In this document: one piece after another, positions 12,905 to 24,193 of the stretch | Numbering within the stretch: the stretch's first letter is position 1 | How the letters are laid out: every line of letters starts with the position of its first letter | Source of the DNA: Pteria penguin | Taxonomy: Eukaryota; Mollusca; Bivalvia; Pterioida; Pteriidae | Assembly: GCA_035048485.1 (NCBI GenBank) | Contig: CM068584.1 | Span: 65,629,192-65,693,191, forward strand | Direction of reading: 5' to 3' | Length of the DNA stretch: 64,000 bases | Translations under genes and position numbers: made by a program | The notes under the pieces: generated by a model | Told to the model about the DNA's origin: nothing | Databases searched by the model: none | Seen by the model: the letters and a program-made list of their open reading frames with translations, nothing else

Positions 12905-15489
12905 ATAATTTTGGGGGCAATTTCTTAAAGACATCGTCAAAGTATACGGACCAGTTATAAAACACTACAGGCTTGTCACTATCCTACACACGTTGTGGAA
13001 GTTTGTGCCCATTTCTAGAAGACCTGCTCACAGACACTGAGATTTCAGGTAAGGTCTCTGCAGTAACATTACTCCATTTCATCTTTCATAGTCCAAAGTG
13101 CCAATCAGGGCTAAATTTTGTGTGTCCTGCTTCCATTTGTGAAAAGTCAAAATTTCTGTGCTGTCCTGTTAGAACGCTCCACATGTCATACCTAAAATAT
13201 AATAATTTAAGAAAATATCAATAACCTCTAATAACAAAAAATGTGCTAGTGAAACACAGATGCCCACGGCAAATAAGAAACAAAATTATATGTCCTGCAT
13301 TTTGACCCTGCCGAATCCACAGTGGAAAGTGATGCCAGTGAAATGTATGCAGCCTGTAGTTGAACTTGCAGTCAAAGTTTAGTAACAATTATTGTATAAC
13401 TATTACATATATAAACTTAACATTTCACTTTTCACGAAAGCAGAACAGAATTATGGACTCACAGAGGGACAAATTTTGTGAATGAAATGCTAGATTCTCC
13501 GACTGACCATTCACACAGAGGGCAGGATAAGGTGAAATTACATGAAAATCAAACAAAAAGGACTGACTACAGGATTTGGCCCCTTCCCAACATCCTCAGC
13601 TTCATCAACGAGGCAGAAAGTATGTACTCTTGCAATAATATTCCCCATAGTAATTTTACACAAACACATGAATCAGTCTATCAACATATTTATTTATTTG
13701 TTTATTGGTATTAAATAAATATTCTTTTTTTTTCTATATGTATATAAACTTATCAAATTTCTTTTCACAATATATTTTCTTTTTAAACTTATTTCTCTGC
13801 ATGTTTATGGATTTGCCACATGTGATTTTTAATTCCCTAGAGTCCTTACAAAGTTTGTACAATGCAATGAATTATAGTGGATGTAAGTATGTAAGTAATG
13901 ATTAAGTAAGACATTTGAGTGAGAATATTGACATTTTAATTGTTTACCTGCTCCTTCTGCAAATGCGCCAAAGCACTGGCGATTCTTTAGTGTTTTAACG
14001 AAGAGCGTCCAACTTCCTGGGCGTGGTGTGGATAGCGCACCTGCTGGGCAAAGTTGAACCTTTACGTCTGGGTAGCATCCAAGCTGTAAACTGGCTTTCC
14101 TATTATTGAAATACTCATTGATGTCATATTGGCAAATATAAATGTACATAAAGCAGACAGCCAAAATGCATTATTGTCAATAAATTAATATACATACTAG
14201 TATACACAAAGGTTATTCAAGCCTTGAATAATATTGTGTTAGTCTTTAATTCACAAGTTAAAAAAATATAGAAAACTGTGTATATGTACATGAAAATCAA
14301 ATACAAAAATAATAAATCCTTCACAATCAGATCTCAAAAGTTACCGACCTCTTTTAGTTTGATTAGGAGAAAGTGCTGAATAAAGGTCCTGTGACTGCAT
14401 ACATTGTGATTTGTAATACTCTCTCTGTGGGTTTGCTTTGTCAAAATGCTCAGTGTATTCCTGTAAGATGTCATTTTTCTCCTCCTCCGTAAGATTTCCT
14501 TCATTGCTGATGTTGTGTACATATCTCTGGCATTTTAGACAAAGATCTGTACACTGGCATTTTGGACAAAATCTGTAGCAGGTTTCATTTTTAAAATATG
14601 GAGTCATTGCTCTAACCATATTTTCTTGAAATCTGACACATTTTTTTTTGTCTGCAACATTGGACTTCTCTAGCTTTATTATACAAATTACATATGTCAG
14701 CTTTAGTTTTGTCAGAAGGGAGGAGAGCAGTACCCTGTTATTTTGTAGAGTGTGATTTGGATTTATTCCTGGAAGTGGCAGGCCATTTTAAGAGTGTATT
14801 CTTCCAGAAAGTAACATACATGTTTAGCATCAGTCACAGTCATGACATGTTTTGGTTGTTTTCCAGAATTACCATGTGTCCCGGGTTTCAATCCTTATTT
14901 ATCCAATGATGATGCTTTACTATTTAACTTAAATTTGCCAATACCATGGCAAAACCGAAATGTCTCTCTAAATACATGTAGTCCGGCAAAGTAATACTTT
15001 TGAGACAATCTTTATCTTCAGTTTTCTGTTTCTTGCTCATAGACTACGGCCAGTATGTATTAGATGTGTACCTTGACAGTCAAATCTAATTCCTCATTTG
15101 TCATTTCTTGACACTGTTCTCTGTATTCTAGCATTTGATCGAAATCTGATTTTGCGCTACAAAGGGGGCCGTATAATTTGCTACATTTACACGTATTCTG
15201 TCTTAAATCTTCCACAAAACCAGTTTCGTGTAAATTCAGTGACCTCTATTCAAAAGGGATGTCACAAACTGAGCTGCGATCATCTTCATGTACAGCGCTA
15301 ATTCCATCTTGGTTGGCTATTTCTTTATCACTGCTGCTGTCGTCGTCGCAGGATGTCAAAGGAGCAAACTGATTTTGATTTCAAAAGTAGAGGTCATTTA
15401 CTTGCGTAATTTCTTCAACAAACTGTTCATCCTGGTTGCATATAATTTCATCCGGCACTTCGCTGATTGTACTTGACTGACTATCCATC
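12905..15489 (-). pseudogene. Decayed gene of an uncharacterised repeat-encoded family (CxC / HGN / LLPSxKTK motifs)
   Basis: Minus-strand fragments occur in the collinear order I know from a protein family repeated many times in cnidarian and mollusc genomes. They are an N-terminal MDSQSS start (15489), CKCSKLYGPLC with MLEYREQCQEM (about 15190-15070), GLHVFRETFRFCHGIGK (about 14985), GLKPGTHGN then VTDAKHVCYFLEEY (about 14890-14790), LLPSDKTKADICNLYNKARE (about 14730-14670), FCPKCQCTDLCLKCQ with EEEKNDILQEYTEHF (14590-14440), VDEAEDVGKGPNPVVS (about 13610-13560) and VFYNWSVYFDDVFKKLP (about 12965-12910). Stops and frame changes separate the pieces. Some gaps may be introns: donor-like CAA|GTAAAT at about 15403 and AAG|GTACAC at about 15070. 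The family is probably transposon-derived, but its biochemical function is not established. Confidence 0.75.
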
Positions 15490-16489
15490 GTTATTAAGTA
15501 ATTGACTCCATAATAATAACAAAGCATTCAATGTAGACGTCTGCGCGCCCTTTGTTGTCATTCGTTACACTTTCACTTTCGTTTTTCTATTATGCCCGGA
15601 CGATAACTCGTACAGAGAAAGCGGTTTTTACTACCTGCGACAAGAAGAACTATCGAAATGTTTTTCATGTATATTGTCTACAAGTATGTGTTTCAGTAAT
15701 TCAGAATTTATACGAATTCCAGTTTAGAAATATCTTTCTCTCAAACAGAATTCCAGTGTAGATGCACGGGAGATTAATGAAAACAAATTTTCGTAGCGGT
15801 TCACACATCGCAGTCCACTCATAAAATCTATTGGACGTTTACTAGTATAATAATATTTTATGTGGCATGTTCAACTTTACAATAAATCTGATTTCATATA
15901 TTGAGAATCCCTACGACGAAGAATAATGGTAAATACTTACAATGCAATTCAAATACAAATAACTCGTGGTAATCGACGGAGGCGTCGAAGATCAGACGTT
16001 AACTATAGCGCCAATTTTTCATTATGACGTAAAACTCAACAAGTCTAGTTTTGTCGTGGCGGCTCCCATCTTGTATTGGGCAGTTCTGTATAATTCGATT
16101 CTTAGATGTAGTCTCATGTCATTCTTTGATGGTTCAGCATCATTATCGGAATCCCCTATATGAGTGAAAAGATGACAGAAAAGTTTGTCTTGCATCACTG
16201 CGTACTACAATTACCCCCTCCCTACTTTTGCATCTAAAATGTAATATGGTTAGTGCTGATACTATACAAATGTGTGCATATTTCATGTTCTTGATATATT
16301 TTCATTCTACAATAGCATGTGTACGGAATAGATAAACGAGATTGAAATGAATCCAGGATATATCTCGCGCAAAGTCAGATTTTTATTATCCACCTACGCT
16401 TCCTTTGACAGAATATCTACGACGTTATCGAGAGACACTCAGGGAACTTGTTCCAACGTATTGCTAATCTGTAGTCCAAGATTACGTAC
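15490..16489. other. Spacer between the decayed repeat gene and the copy B block
   Basis: No gene recognised. It includes the 5' flank of the decayed gene and AT-rich sequence without a paralogue in this window. TIMP-block homology resumes at the minisatellite near 16490. Confidence 0.5.
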
Positions 16490-16805
16490 AACGCTCCCAC
16501 AGAATAGTAATCAGTGGCCAGGGATTACACATCTCCTTCCCGGAGATAGGTATTGAGAGACCTCAGATTACATATCTCGTTCCCGGAGATTGGTATTGAG
16601 TGACAACAGATTACGTATCTTGTTCCCGGAGATTGGTATTGATTGGCCACAGCATAAGAATCTCTGTACAGCAGTTGACGTATCTCTTTCCTACTGATTA
16701 ATAATGGGAGCCCCATATTAAATATTTCGTTCCCATAGATACCGTTTCTAGTCCCAAAGATTAGTAATTACTTACAGGTTGAGTATCTCGTTCCCACAGA
16801 TTAGT
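16490..16805. repeat. Minisatellite downstream of TIMP copy B
   Basis: Roughly eleven imperfect monomers of the AGATTACGTATCTCGTTCCC type, several with CGGAGATTGGTATTGA spacers. Paralogous to 3728-3915 and 54770-54965, but expanded. Confidence 0.85.
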
Positions 16806-17148
16806 AACATAAATATACAACCAAACAAATGGTCTAGAAATTCAATAGTTTTGAGATATGTGGCAGAATGCTTTCACTGTAACACACACTGCAACTATAT
16901 TCCATATATATCTGGAATATCTATGGAATGACCGTTTGCTGCTATGAAATGTCATGATAAAAACCGCTCCTTCACGATATTCATCCACGTGAAATCATCA
17001 TCTGATTGTACTAATCATATAAGATAGTGTATTGGGAAAAATCATAATAACATTTATTCTGTAGCGGTATGTTTATTGTCATGTTCGCATGTTTTCTACA
17101 CACACATACTATAGGAGAGCCCGTTTGCCACTAGTGGGTACTACGTCA

Positions 17149-17240
17149 TTACGTACATTTACCGGCTTGTTTGACCCATTTACAGCATTTTGGTCCACAG
17201 GATGTGCAGATGGCATGTTTACTGTAACATGGATGGTAGA
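17149..17240 (-). CDS. TIMP copy B, last coding exon
   Basis: Ends at TAA (17149-17151). It encodes PCYSKHAICTSC and KCCKWVKQAGKC, six cysteines, matching the start of the TIMP C-terminal domain (PCY...C.W). I chose the acceptor AG before 17240 because it keeps phase 1 from exon 4, gives an even cysteine number, and has an equivalent AG in copy C (before 55518). A better-looking polypyrimidine acceptor (TTATTTTAG, before 17274) would start in phase 0, add a seventh cysteine, and not fit exon 4. Confidence 0.7.
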
Positions 17241-17321
17241 CTCTTCCTGTACGACACAACACATCGCGTATAATCTAAAATAATAAAAGTAATCATTCTT
17301 ATTTAAGACACACATATACAC

Positions 17322-17323
<2 letters not shown>

Positions 17324-17370
<47 letters not shown>
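17324..17370. repeat. (GA)n microsatellite in TIMP intron
   Basis: About 47 bp of pure AG repeat just upstream (gene sense) of the last exon. Copy C has the same tract at 55602-55648. Copy A has lost it in the deletion that removed the acceptor. Confidence 0.95.
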
Positions 17371-17374
<4 letters not shown>

Positions 17375-17380
17375 ATCATA

Positions 17381-17997
17381 TTTGATTTGATGTAGTAAAA
17401 AAGATTTCATAATGCTGCAATGTCTGTGCATTTTTGTACTAGAGTGTGACAGCATAATGTAAATGCCATAAGCGGCTTGTTGGCTATGGTTTCTTGGCGT
17501 AGTTTTCACATTTTTCACATCATATGATTCATATCGCGACATTAAAGTAGTAGTAGAATGACGGAACCCAGGAATCTGACCCGGATTACTTGCAGCCCAA
17601 AACACTTAAGCACCACAATTTGTATGATCCGGTAATGAAAATGACATTTTATGTGTAATTCTATCTAATGAAAAGTTTAGGTCATTATCAACTGTATACC
17701 ACTTTTCATCAAAGTTCTATAAAATGTGTTCTTGGTGTGTTAATGACCCCCCCCCCCCCAAATAAAAAAAAAAATCTCAAGATCACTAGTAATGATATGC
17801 ATATTGAAATATTAATGTATGAAAAATGAACTGCAATTAGGTGTCCCAAATAAAGTATTGAGTACGATCTTCGTTCAATGAAAAAGAAATGAAAAGTACT
17901 CAGTGAAAATCATTGAGAATTGTAATTCTGAGAAGCATTTTTTTTTAGAAATGTAGCAAAATGTCTAAAAGCAATTGCTCGTATTCAAATGACTTAC
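17381..17997 (-). other. TIMP copy B intron 4
   Basis: Intron between exons 4 and 5. It contains the tRNA-like relic near 17560-17620 (B box GGTCAGATTCC-like, more decayed than in copies A and C) and a C run at about 17745-17759. Nothing else was recognised. Confidence 0.6.
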
Positions 17998-18138
17998 AGC
18001 GCCTAGCTTGTTCACACATGTACAACCGTTTTTGTACCTCCCAAACTTTAGTGCTTTCCTCTGATATCTTGTTTAATTCCATAAATTTCTTGTCCCAATC
18101 ACAGAGACTTGATTTCTTTTTCCCTTTAGAAATGTTTC
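17998..18138 (-). CDS. TIMP copy B, coding exon 4
   Basis: A 141-bp exon: acceptor CCTCGTCAG, donor GTAAGT, phase 1 at both ends. It reads NISKGKKKSSLCDWDKKF and later KRLYMCEQARR. The LCDW cysteine corresponds to the TIMP LCDF position, and the MCE cysteine to the one closing the N-terminal domain. The paralogous exon in copy C has lost 59 bp including that last cysteine. Confidence 0.85.
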
Positions 18139-18936
18139 CTGACGAGGAAATGGTATTATTTATATTATACATATCATATGTATTTATACAATATATGATA
18201 CAATCCATATTGATCAGTGTTACATTGGTACTCCATCCGTTTAACAATATATTTTCTCTAGGAATTGATGGATTTTTATTGTTATCATAATTTTGTTTTT
18301 CTGTTATTTGTATCATTTTCTATCAGCACGCCGGCAAGACATCTCCGGTATGGAGAGCTAATGTCATACCCATATGCCATCTAAATTTCATGGTGTAAAC
18401 AGAATGTTAACCCGATCTGTATCTTTTATAGCTTGAGAAACAAAAATTTACATATCGATTAATAAAGAGTAGATCTTTAAGGCACTATGGTTTTTAACCT
18501 AGTAAACTTTGCCTTGGACTTCACTTACTTTGAAGAAATTTATTCTTGGCAATATTGTTAACTGGGAAAAAACCCCGTTCTTATTGTACAATTACATTTA
18601 TCAGGATCAGTGTGTTACCTTTGTACTATAGATTGAATCTTGAACATTGTCCTGCTTTTAATGAATTACTTAGATTATATTACTTGAACCATAAAAGATA
18701 AGAATTTTGTTTTCTAATGTACACTCCTCAATTTTCATTTGGTATCATTACCTTTGATCTAGTGAACTTGGGCTTATTTCATTATTTTGAAATGTATAGA
18801 TTGAAGCTAAAATTTACTTCCCGTAGATTTAGTATCATTGACAACACAATTTATTTTGTCATTCTATTCCATTCGCTTTGAAACTTAATGCTTAATATAG
18901 GATTCCCGAATCTATTTGTTGGGTGAAACATGTTAA
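18139..18936 (-). other. TIMP copy B intron 3, proximal part
   Basis: AT-rich intron sequence with paralogues in copies A (5440-5850) and C (56340-57230). The MITE follows immediately. No other feature was seen. Confidence 0.6.
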
Positions 18937-19325
18937 ACGTCATCTTAATCTGATTAAAAGCATATCTTTATTGCGCTTCTCTATTTGTCCCATTGCGAAT
19001 AAAGATATGGCGAATCTCCGTAAGCGGTCATGCTTTGGTGAACTGAGAGTTTCAGCCAATCAGTGGATCGGCTACAAATTTCTACGAATGAAATTTACAT
19101 TCACAGTGTGAGTGACCCACCAGGTAGATCGTTACATATTGCGTCACTATCACGTGCCTGGCCGAGTCATTGATTTGCTATGGGAAATAACCGTTTCGGA
19201 GACTGAAACGGCATCAAAGTTGACCAGAACATGACCCCTTACGGAACCTCCCCAGATTTATCCGCAATGGGATAAACAGAGAAGTGGAATAAAAATATGG
19301 CTTTAATCAGATTGTCGTCATCTCA
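18937..19325. mobile_element. Long-TIR MITE (copy B) in TIMP intron 3
   Basis: Same element and same site as 5853-6195. The interior is 18948-19315 with inverted ends CTGATTAAA and TTTAATCAG. The flanking duplication is now imperfect (ACGTCATCTTA / CGTCATCTCA). The element is about 45 bp longer than in copy A, mainly in the loop. Sharing the insertion site means it entered before copies A and B separated. Confidence 0.85.
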
Positions 19326-19474
19326 TTGTGTCGAGCTTTGTTGTCTTGACTGTTGTACATATTATGATTTTGCTATTAGGTAGGTTTTCTTTCAAAATAC
19401 ATTTCTTCTGTTTTCTTTCGTCAATGTTTTTGTACGTAACCACTAAAATAAATTTTTGTTTGTTTGGTTTTGTT

Positions 19475-19518
19475 GGGGGGGGGGGGGTTGTATGTGTGTG
19501 TGTGTGGGGGGGGGGGGG
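19475..19518. repeat. G-rich/GT microsatellite
   Basis: Two runs of G (about 11-12 each) separated by a TGTGTG tract. It lies in the TIMP intron 3 just downstream of exon 3, where copies A and C have T-rich tracts. Confidence 0.9.
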
Positions 19519-19559
19519 TTGATGTACGAAAAAGAATGTGTATCGATATAAAAATATAC

Positions 19560-19675
19560 CGAAAATCAGCCATTTAGTGTCGTTTACTGGGAGGTTCACA
19601 CCACATAGAGCTGTTTGAGCCTTTTGCGTATATATACGTGTAAAATGGACTCTTCTTCCTATGATTTGTTAATTT
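19560..19675 (-). pseudogene. TIMP copy B, coding exon 3 with 1-bp insertion
   Basis: Acceptor TTATTTCAG, donor GTATAT. Paralogous to the intact 112-bp exons 6396-6507 and 57583-57694. It is 116 bp: one in-frame extra codon (AGGAAGAAG against AAGAAG) plus one extra base in the GCAAAAGG stretch (about 19621-19626), which throws LCGVNLPVNDTKWLIF out of frame and leads to an early stop. The motif itself is preserved. Confidence 0.85.
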
Positions 19676-19679
19676 CTGA

Positions 19680-20119
19680 AATAACATTAATATCAATTGT
19701 AACATTTTAAGCCGTTTAGTATGCAAAAAGAAAAAGTGTTTATCTAAAGCAATGAAACAAACAATCTACGATGTTAAAATTAAATACAACAGTAGAAACC
19801 AGATTACATAGTGTATAACAGAATAATACAATATAATATCATATAATATCAAAACTTAAAATATCACATAATAATAAATAGAAATATTTCAAATAAATAT
19901 ATAATACAGAAAAATCACATGATTGTGATCAAACACAAATAATATTACATAATGTAAAACAGATATAATAAATGTAGAACTATTAATTTAGTGCACCATA
20001 TGCGCATTTCGACAACTTATGTCTCTTCAGTGATGCTCGTGGCCAAATGAAATAAATTACATAATATCAAACAGATCTGAAATACATCTAAGTGCGTTTA
20101 CATTCATTAACTTTCATAC
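19680..20119 (-). other. TIMP copy B intron 2
   Basis: Very AT-rich intron with short ATAATATCA-type repeats. Paralogous to 57700-58030. No embedded gene is visible. Confidence 0.6.
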
Positions 20120-20202
20120 CTTGTAATCATATGTGACCTTCACCTTGTATTTGTGTGTGTGATAAGGTTTAGTCTTGAGGAGATCCTTTTGCACTATCTC
20201 TC
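20120..20202 (-). CDS. TIMP copy B, coding exon 2
   Basis: An 83-bp exon entering in phase 1 and leaving in phase 0 (donor AAG|GTATG). It reads EIVQKDLLKTKPYHTHKYKV and closes with KVTYDYK, matching the second exon of vertebrate TIMP genes (a beta-strand pair ending in ..IKMFK). The acceptor AG|GA is shared with copy C. Confidence 0.85.
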
Positions 20203-20438
20203 CTCTGAATACTTAAACAGAAATTAAGAAAAATATTACATAAAAGTATTAAAATACTCATAGAAACTATTTATTTCCTTATAGCATGGCTGTCATGTCA
20301 TTTTGAAATGCATGTATTAAAAATATACAGTTGACTTACGTCTACTTAAAGTCTGATAAGTCGAATTCCTCGTGAAATCGGACTAAGTGTAATTTGCTGT
20401 GATTTCTTCAAATGAATATACAAGTGGAGGTTGATCTC

Positions 20439-20439
<1 letters not shown>

Positions 20440-20505
<66 letters not shown>

Positions 20506-20579
20506 GATAACAGTAATAGTAATAATAATTCTTCTTCTTCTTCTTCTTCTTCTTCTTTTTCTTCTTCTTCTTCTTCTTC

Positions 20580-20638
<59 letters not shown>

Positions 20639-20640
20639 TT
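20440..20640. repeat. (TTA)n-(CTT)n-(TTA)n compound microsatellite in TIMP intron 1
   Basis: About 200 bp of trinucleotide repeats. Copy C has a shorter pure (TTA)n of about 57 bp at the same place (58244-58300). Apparent poly-Tyr or poly-Asn frames are artefacts. Confidence 0.95.
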
Positions 20641-20698
20641 TATAACGCTTCCCTCGTGTTTGTGTTATATGACCAATATATATTGAAGTAATGTTTAC

Positions 20699-20810
20699 CA
20701 AAATCAGCGTCACAGAATCGGATTTGTGGATGTATAGGGGAGCAGACGCAGGCATTGCCGTACTCAACGTATACGCCTGTCAGAACAACACCCAGTAACA
20801 GTTTAAACAT
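20699..20810 (-). CDS. TIMP copy B, coding exon 1 (signal peptide and N-terminal inhibitory ridge)
   Basis: Starts at the ATG 20810-20808, directly after an acceptor (CATATTTCAG|ATG). It encodes a 20-residue signal peptide MFKLLLGVVLTGVYVEYGNA, followed by CVCSPIHPQIRFCDADF and phase 1 donor GTAAAC. In TIMPs the first mature residue must be Cys, because its amino group and carbonyl chelate the protease zinc. Here the predicted cleavage leaves exactly that Cys. CxC, HPQ and FCxADF are the family signature. Confidence 0.92.
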
Positions 20811-20813
20811 CTG

Positions 20814-21554
20814 AAATATGTTGTGAAATGTATTTCAAACGCTAACGTATAAGGGTGGTATAAATTTTAGTATTAGTTTTATAGTAAATGCACTTCACAG
20901 CTTTGTCAGATGTCTTCAGTTTTCTCTCTTTTGAAATACAATAGCATACCACTGAGTAGGAAATGGTGATATATATATAAATATAGATCTATGCAGGCGA
21001 GGGATAGGTTGCCGGTGCATTAATGTTAATGCAGCAATATTCAAATGTAAAATTCAACCCTTATTCATCTAGTTCAGCTTTTTAGTAAATTTTTACCCTA
21101 ATATACATACCATACAATGCACTTCGCCGCCATTAACTGCCCTAATGATAAGGGAGAAAATAAAACGTATTCCAACAAAAATGACTTAAAGAACAATGAA
21201 ACTTTAATATGATGCCATGAGTTTGTTAATCTTCAACGTCGTTTCTAACTCATAGAACACAAACGCCGACACACGGACGGCGAATATTACTGACTAGAAA
21301 ATCGTTGGTTGGATGGATTATGGTTACAATGGAATCCCGATTGTGACCCATTTCAAAAGTCTTATTTTGGAATTACAGCGGTGGCACTTTTTGCCATGTT
21401 AATGCATTTGGCGGAGGCTAGCGGTTTATTCAGTGCATTCTTTCCTTTACAACCTACCTCTTCCCGTTCTTTCATCCAAGAGAAATATATAGGCTTACAA
21501 ACAAATTCAAGGAATCACCATACTTAGGTATAAAATATAAAATAACGAACGTAC
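20814..21554 (-). other. TIMP copy B 5'-UTR intron
   Basis: Intron between the untranslated exon (donor GTACGT) and coding exon 1. It is paralogous to 58469-59135. A short open frame at 21309-21527 is not preserved in copy C. Confidence 0.65.
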
Positions 21555-21590
21555 CTTCACGAGTAAAGATGAATTCCTGCCTTTGAATGA
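21555..21590 (-). other. TIMP copy B untranslated first exon
   Basis: Sequence between the inferred start site (about 25-30 nt after the TATA box) and donor GAAG|GTACGT. Copy C conserves it (CATTCAAGGGCAG..CATCTTTACT) with donor GTAAGT. It contains no ATG in a frame leading to the TIMP exon. The exact transcription start is inferred. Confidence 0.6.
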
Positions 21591-21608
21591 TTAGCAAAAG
21601 GTGTCTTT

Positions 21609-21618
21609 CCTTTTATAG
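21609..21618 (-). promoter_or_regulatory. TATA box of TIMP copy B
   Basis: CTATAAAAGG on the minus strand, a near-perfect metazoan TATA box. It is conserved at the same distance from the untranslated exon in copy C (59190-59199), although the flanks have diverged. Confidence 0.7.
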
Positions 21619-23717
21619 ATAAAAGCAATCAATATATATGATGGCAGATAATACAGCTGTGTATTTGTACCAGTAAATTAGCATAAACTGTGATTTCGCA
21701 ACATTATTTAAACGCGTACTAGATGAAAAACTCAAGCTGTAGTTCAGTGAACCTCTCATGCACTTTAACATTTTTTTTAACTTGCAAAGAACAGAAAACA
21801 GATTACATTGTATAACAAAGATCCTCACAAGAAAGTATATATCATAAATTCGGAATTGCCTCCTTACTTGACAACCCTGTTTTGGTAGTTCAACTTTTAT
21901 AAAATTCAGTATGCTGCGTCTTTTTCATAATTGTTTTTAAAATGTTATAAATATTTGGTAGTTAAAGACATGAGTAAAGTCATATCCCCTCTTTTTCACG
22001 ATATTTGTTGGTAAAGCGAGCTATCGTGATAGTGCGTTGTACCACGACCGCCCGTCGTTCATAAACTTGAAAATGTTTGCCATTCCTCCTAATCATTTCG
22101 ACAGATTTTGATCAAAGAAAAAAAGAGGAGTTACTGGCTCAGTTATGTGGCAGAAGTCACCATGGAGCTATACAATACATGGATACATGAACTAGATTAT
22201 TTTTTTTTTCCATTTCATGGTTTTCGTCCTATTTCATACATAGGCTAATTTCCAATCAAAGAAAGAAAAAAGTGTCGTTGTTCTTTTTTTTTTTTCTTTT
22301 TTCGTCTATATATGCACAGGGAAAAACAAAGGAAAAGGCTATGTTTATTCCGCACAGTTCGTCGGTTTTTGTCTGTACATTGACTTTAAGAAAATGTGTT
22401 AAAAACAAGTAAAGACCAGTTGTGTCGGGTATTTATATACAATAGATAAGTGGGTTATATGTATAATGGTGATGTGTGGCATACATACATGTATATAACG
22501 GTGATGTGGGGTACACATATATAATCGTGATGCGGAATGTACATATAAAGTAATGGCCAAAGTTGATGTAACTTGAATTATCAATTTATTCGTCTAGCAA
22601 ATGCTTGGAAATGACATGAATAGCTGTATAAAAGTGCTAAATGGTTATGCCGCCTGAGAGTCAAGTTTTCCGTCCTTGTACCGATTAAGAGCGAAGTTAG
22701 GATCGTAACTGAAATTTCTCATTCTAAAATTATTTGATTTAATGCAATGCGATTGATTTAGAGAGAAACAAAACACAACACTCGTCTCGTTTTCTTTGTC
22801 AAACCGTTCAACAATTTATCCCGTTATCCATATCAATAAATTTAAATTGTTGTTTGTATTAACACTTACATCTCTTTCAATCTTTAAGGAGCATTTTAAT
22901 CAAAGTAGTAATGAAAATGCTTTGAAAATTACAACAACCAGAGCTTCATAAAGCTTTGTGTTTTATACATAAATAGTGGTGATGTGGAATATACATATAC
23001 AATGGTGGTTTAGGGTATAAATATAAAATGGTGGTGTGGGGTGTATACATATGTAATGCTGTACTTTGGAAATGACACCGAGGACACTGACGGTAAGTCC
23101 ATATATAAAATTTGGAAAAACCCGCTATGTTGCAATAAACGATATTATTTTCGGATTATGATTGTAACATACATGTCAGGTATCATAATAATAAGATCCT
23201 GTACTTTGATATAATCCGATATGCAATAAGTGCATCGTAAGCAACGCAATACATGCTGATAATATGTTCATAGATGGCGAAGACATGAGTTTATGGGAAG
23301 CTGTATAAAAGTGCTCTAAGATTACAGACAAATGGTCATTATCGTGCTTTCACGCCTATCGTGTAGTGGAGATATTAATTCTATAGAAGACGGAATGATG
23401 TCTTCACGGATAGCTGTATAAAAGATTAAAACCCTGATTATGTTGTACAAGAATTTGAACCAGAGCTTAATAACGCCAAATTTCTATAGAAAATTTGAAG
23501 CCCGATTAGATTTTTTAAATAAGGATTGGAAACTGTGAAAATAAATAGGAGAAAGAAAAATCGGAGGGAATCTGAAGAAACAATTCTTTCATTTTCCAAA
23601 ATTCAACTGGACTTCAATGGCATGACGTAGATTTTAAGACACATCTTGATCGATAAGTTCTCTTGTATTATTGCCTATCACAATGGTGCCTAGCCTTCCA
23701 CACCCCTTCCCTTTTGC
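21619..23717. other. Upstream spacer of TIMP copy B, no gene seen
   Basis: Contains an inverted match (22118-22190, GGAGTTACTGGCTCAGTTAT) to the foreign segment in copy A, and two clusters of a degenerate repeat around ATATATAATGGTGATGTGGGG (22430-22555 and 22975-23065). Distal parts align loosely with 59.2-60.1 kb. No exon-like pattern was found. Confidence 0.6.
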
Positions 23718-24101
23718 ATTTATACCATAATACAACCTCTTCTATTCATTCCCACAGCTACATTCAGATGTCCTAATACCAATAATCCATAAATGACCCA
23801 ACATTAAAAGCGCCTTCATTTTGATCGCTATTCATTTAAAAACTTCCTCAGCCATCACACACTCCAAAAAAAAAAAAAAAAAAAAAAGAAAAGAAAGAAC
23901 CCCCCCAACCAAAAAAAACCCCACCAAAAACAACCCCCCCTCCAAAAAAAAAAAAAAAACAAACAACCACCACTCCTACTACTACTATTACTACTACTAC
24001 TTCTATTACTACTAGTACTAATACTACTTTTACTACTAATAATACTACGTTTACTTGTAGTAGTAGTAGAACTACTACTACTACTAATAGTAATACTACT
24101 A

Positions 24102-24142
<41 letters not shown>

Positions 24143-24144
24143 AG

Positions 24145-24193
<49 letters not shown>

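Larger units (their letters stand above)
17149..21590 (-). pseudogene. TIMP-like secreted metalloproteinase inhibitor, copy B (near-intact, one frameshift)
   Basis: A six-exon gene on the minus strand: TATA box (21609-21618), 5' untranslated exon (about 21590-21555), then coding exons 20810-20699, 20202-20120, 19675-19560, 18138-17998 and 17240-17149. The junction phases agree (1, 0, 1, 1). The coding content follows TIMPs: signal peptide, mature N-terminus starting directly with CVC, the HPQ and FCDADF signature, LCG, LCDW, and a short C-terminal cysteine module. The N-terminal domain has six cysteines and the C-terminal part six, the TIMP total of twelve, although the C-terminal part is much shorter than in vertebrate TIMPs. 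The only disabling change is one extra base in exon 3. It could be a sequencing error or polymorphism, so functionality is open. Confidence 0.85.

Noticed and set aside
13829..14164. Minus-strand exon-like frame with GTAAAC donor near 13945
   Set aside because: It falls inside the decayed repeat gene, but I could not match it to a conserved block of that family, so it is not listed separately.
17109..17321. 70-codon minus-strand frame over the TIMP last exon
   Set aside because: It is a shadow frame. The cysteine-rich frame shared by all three paralogues is a different one and ends at 17149.
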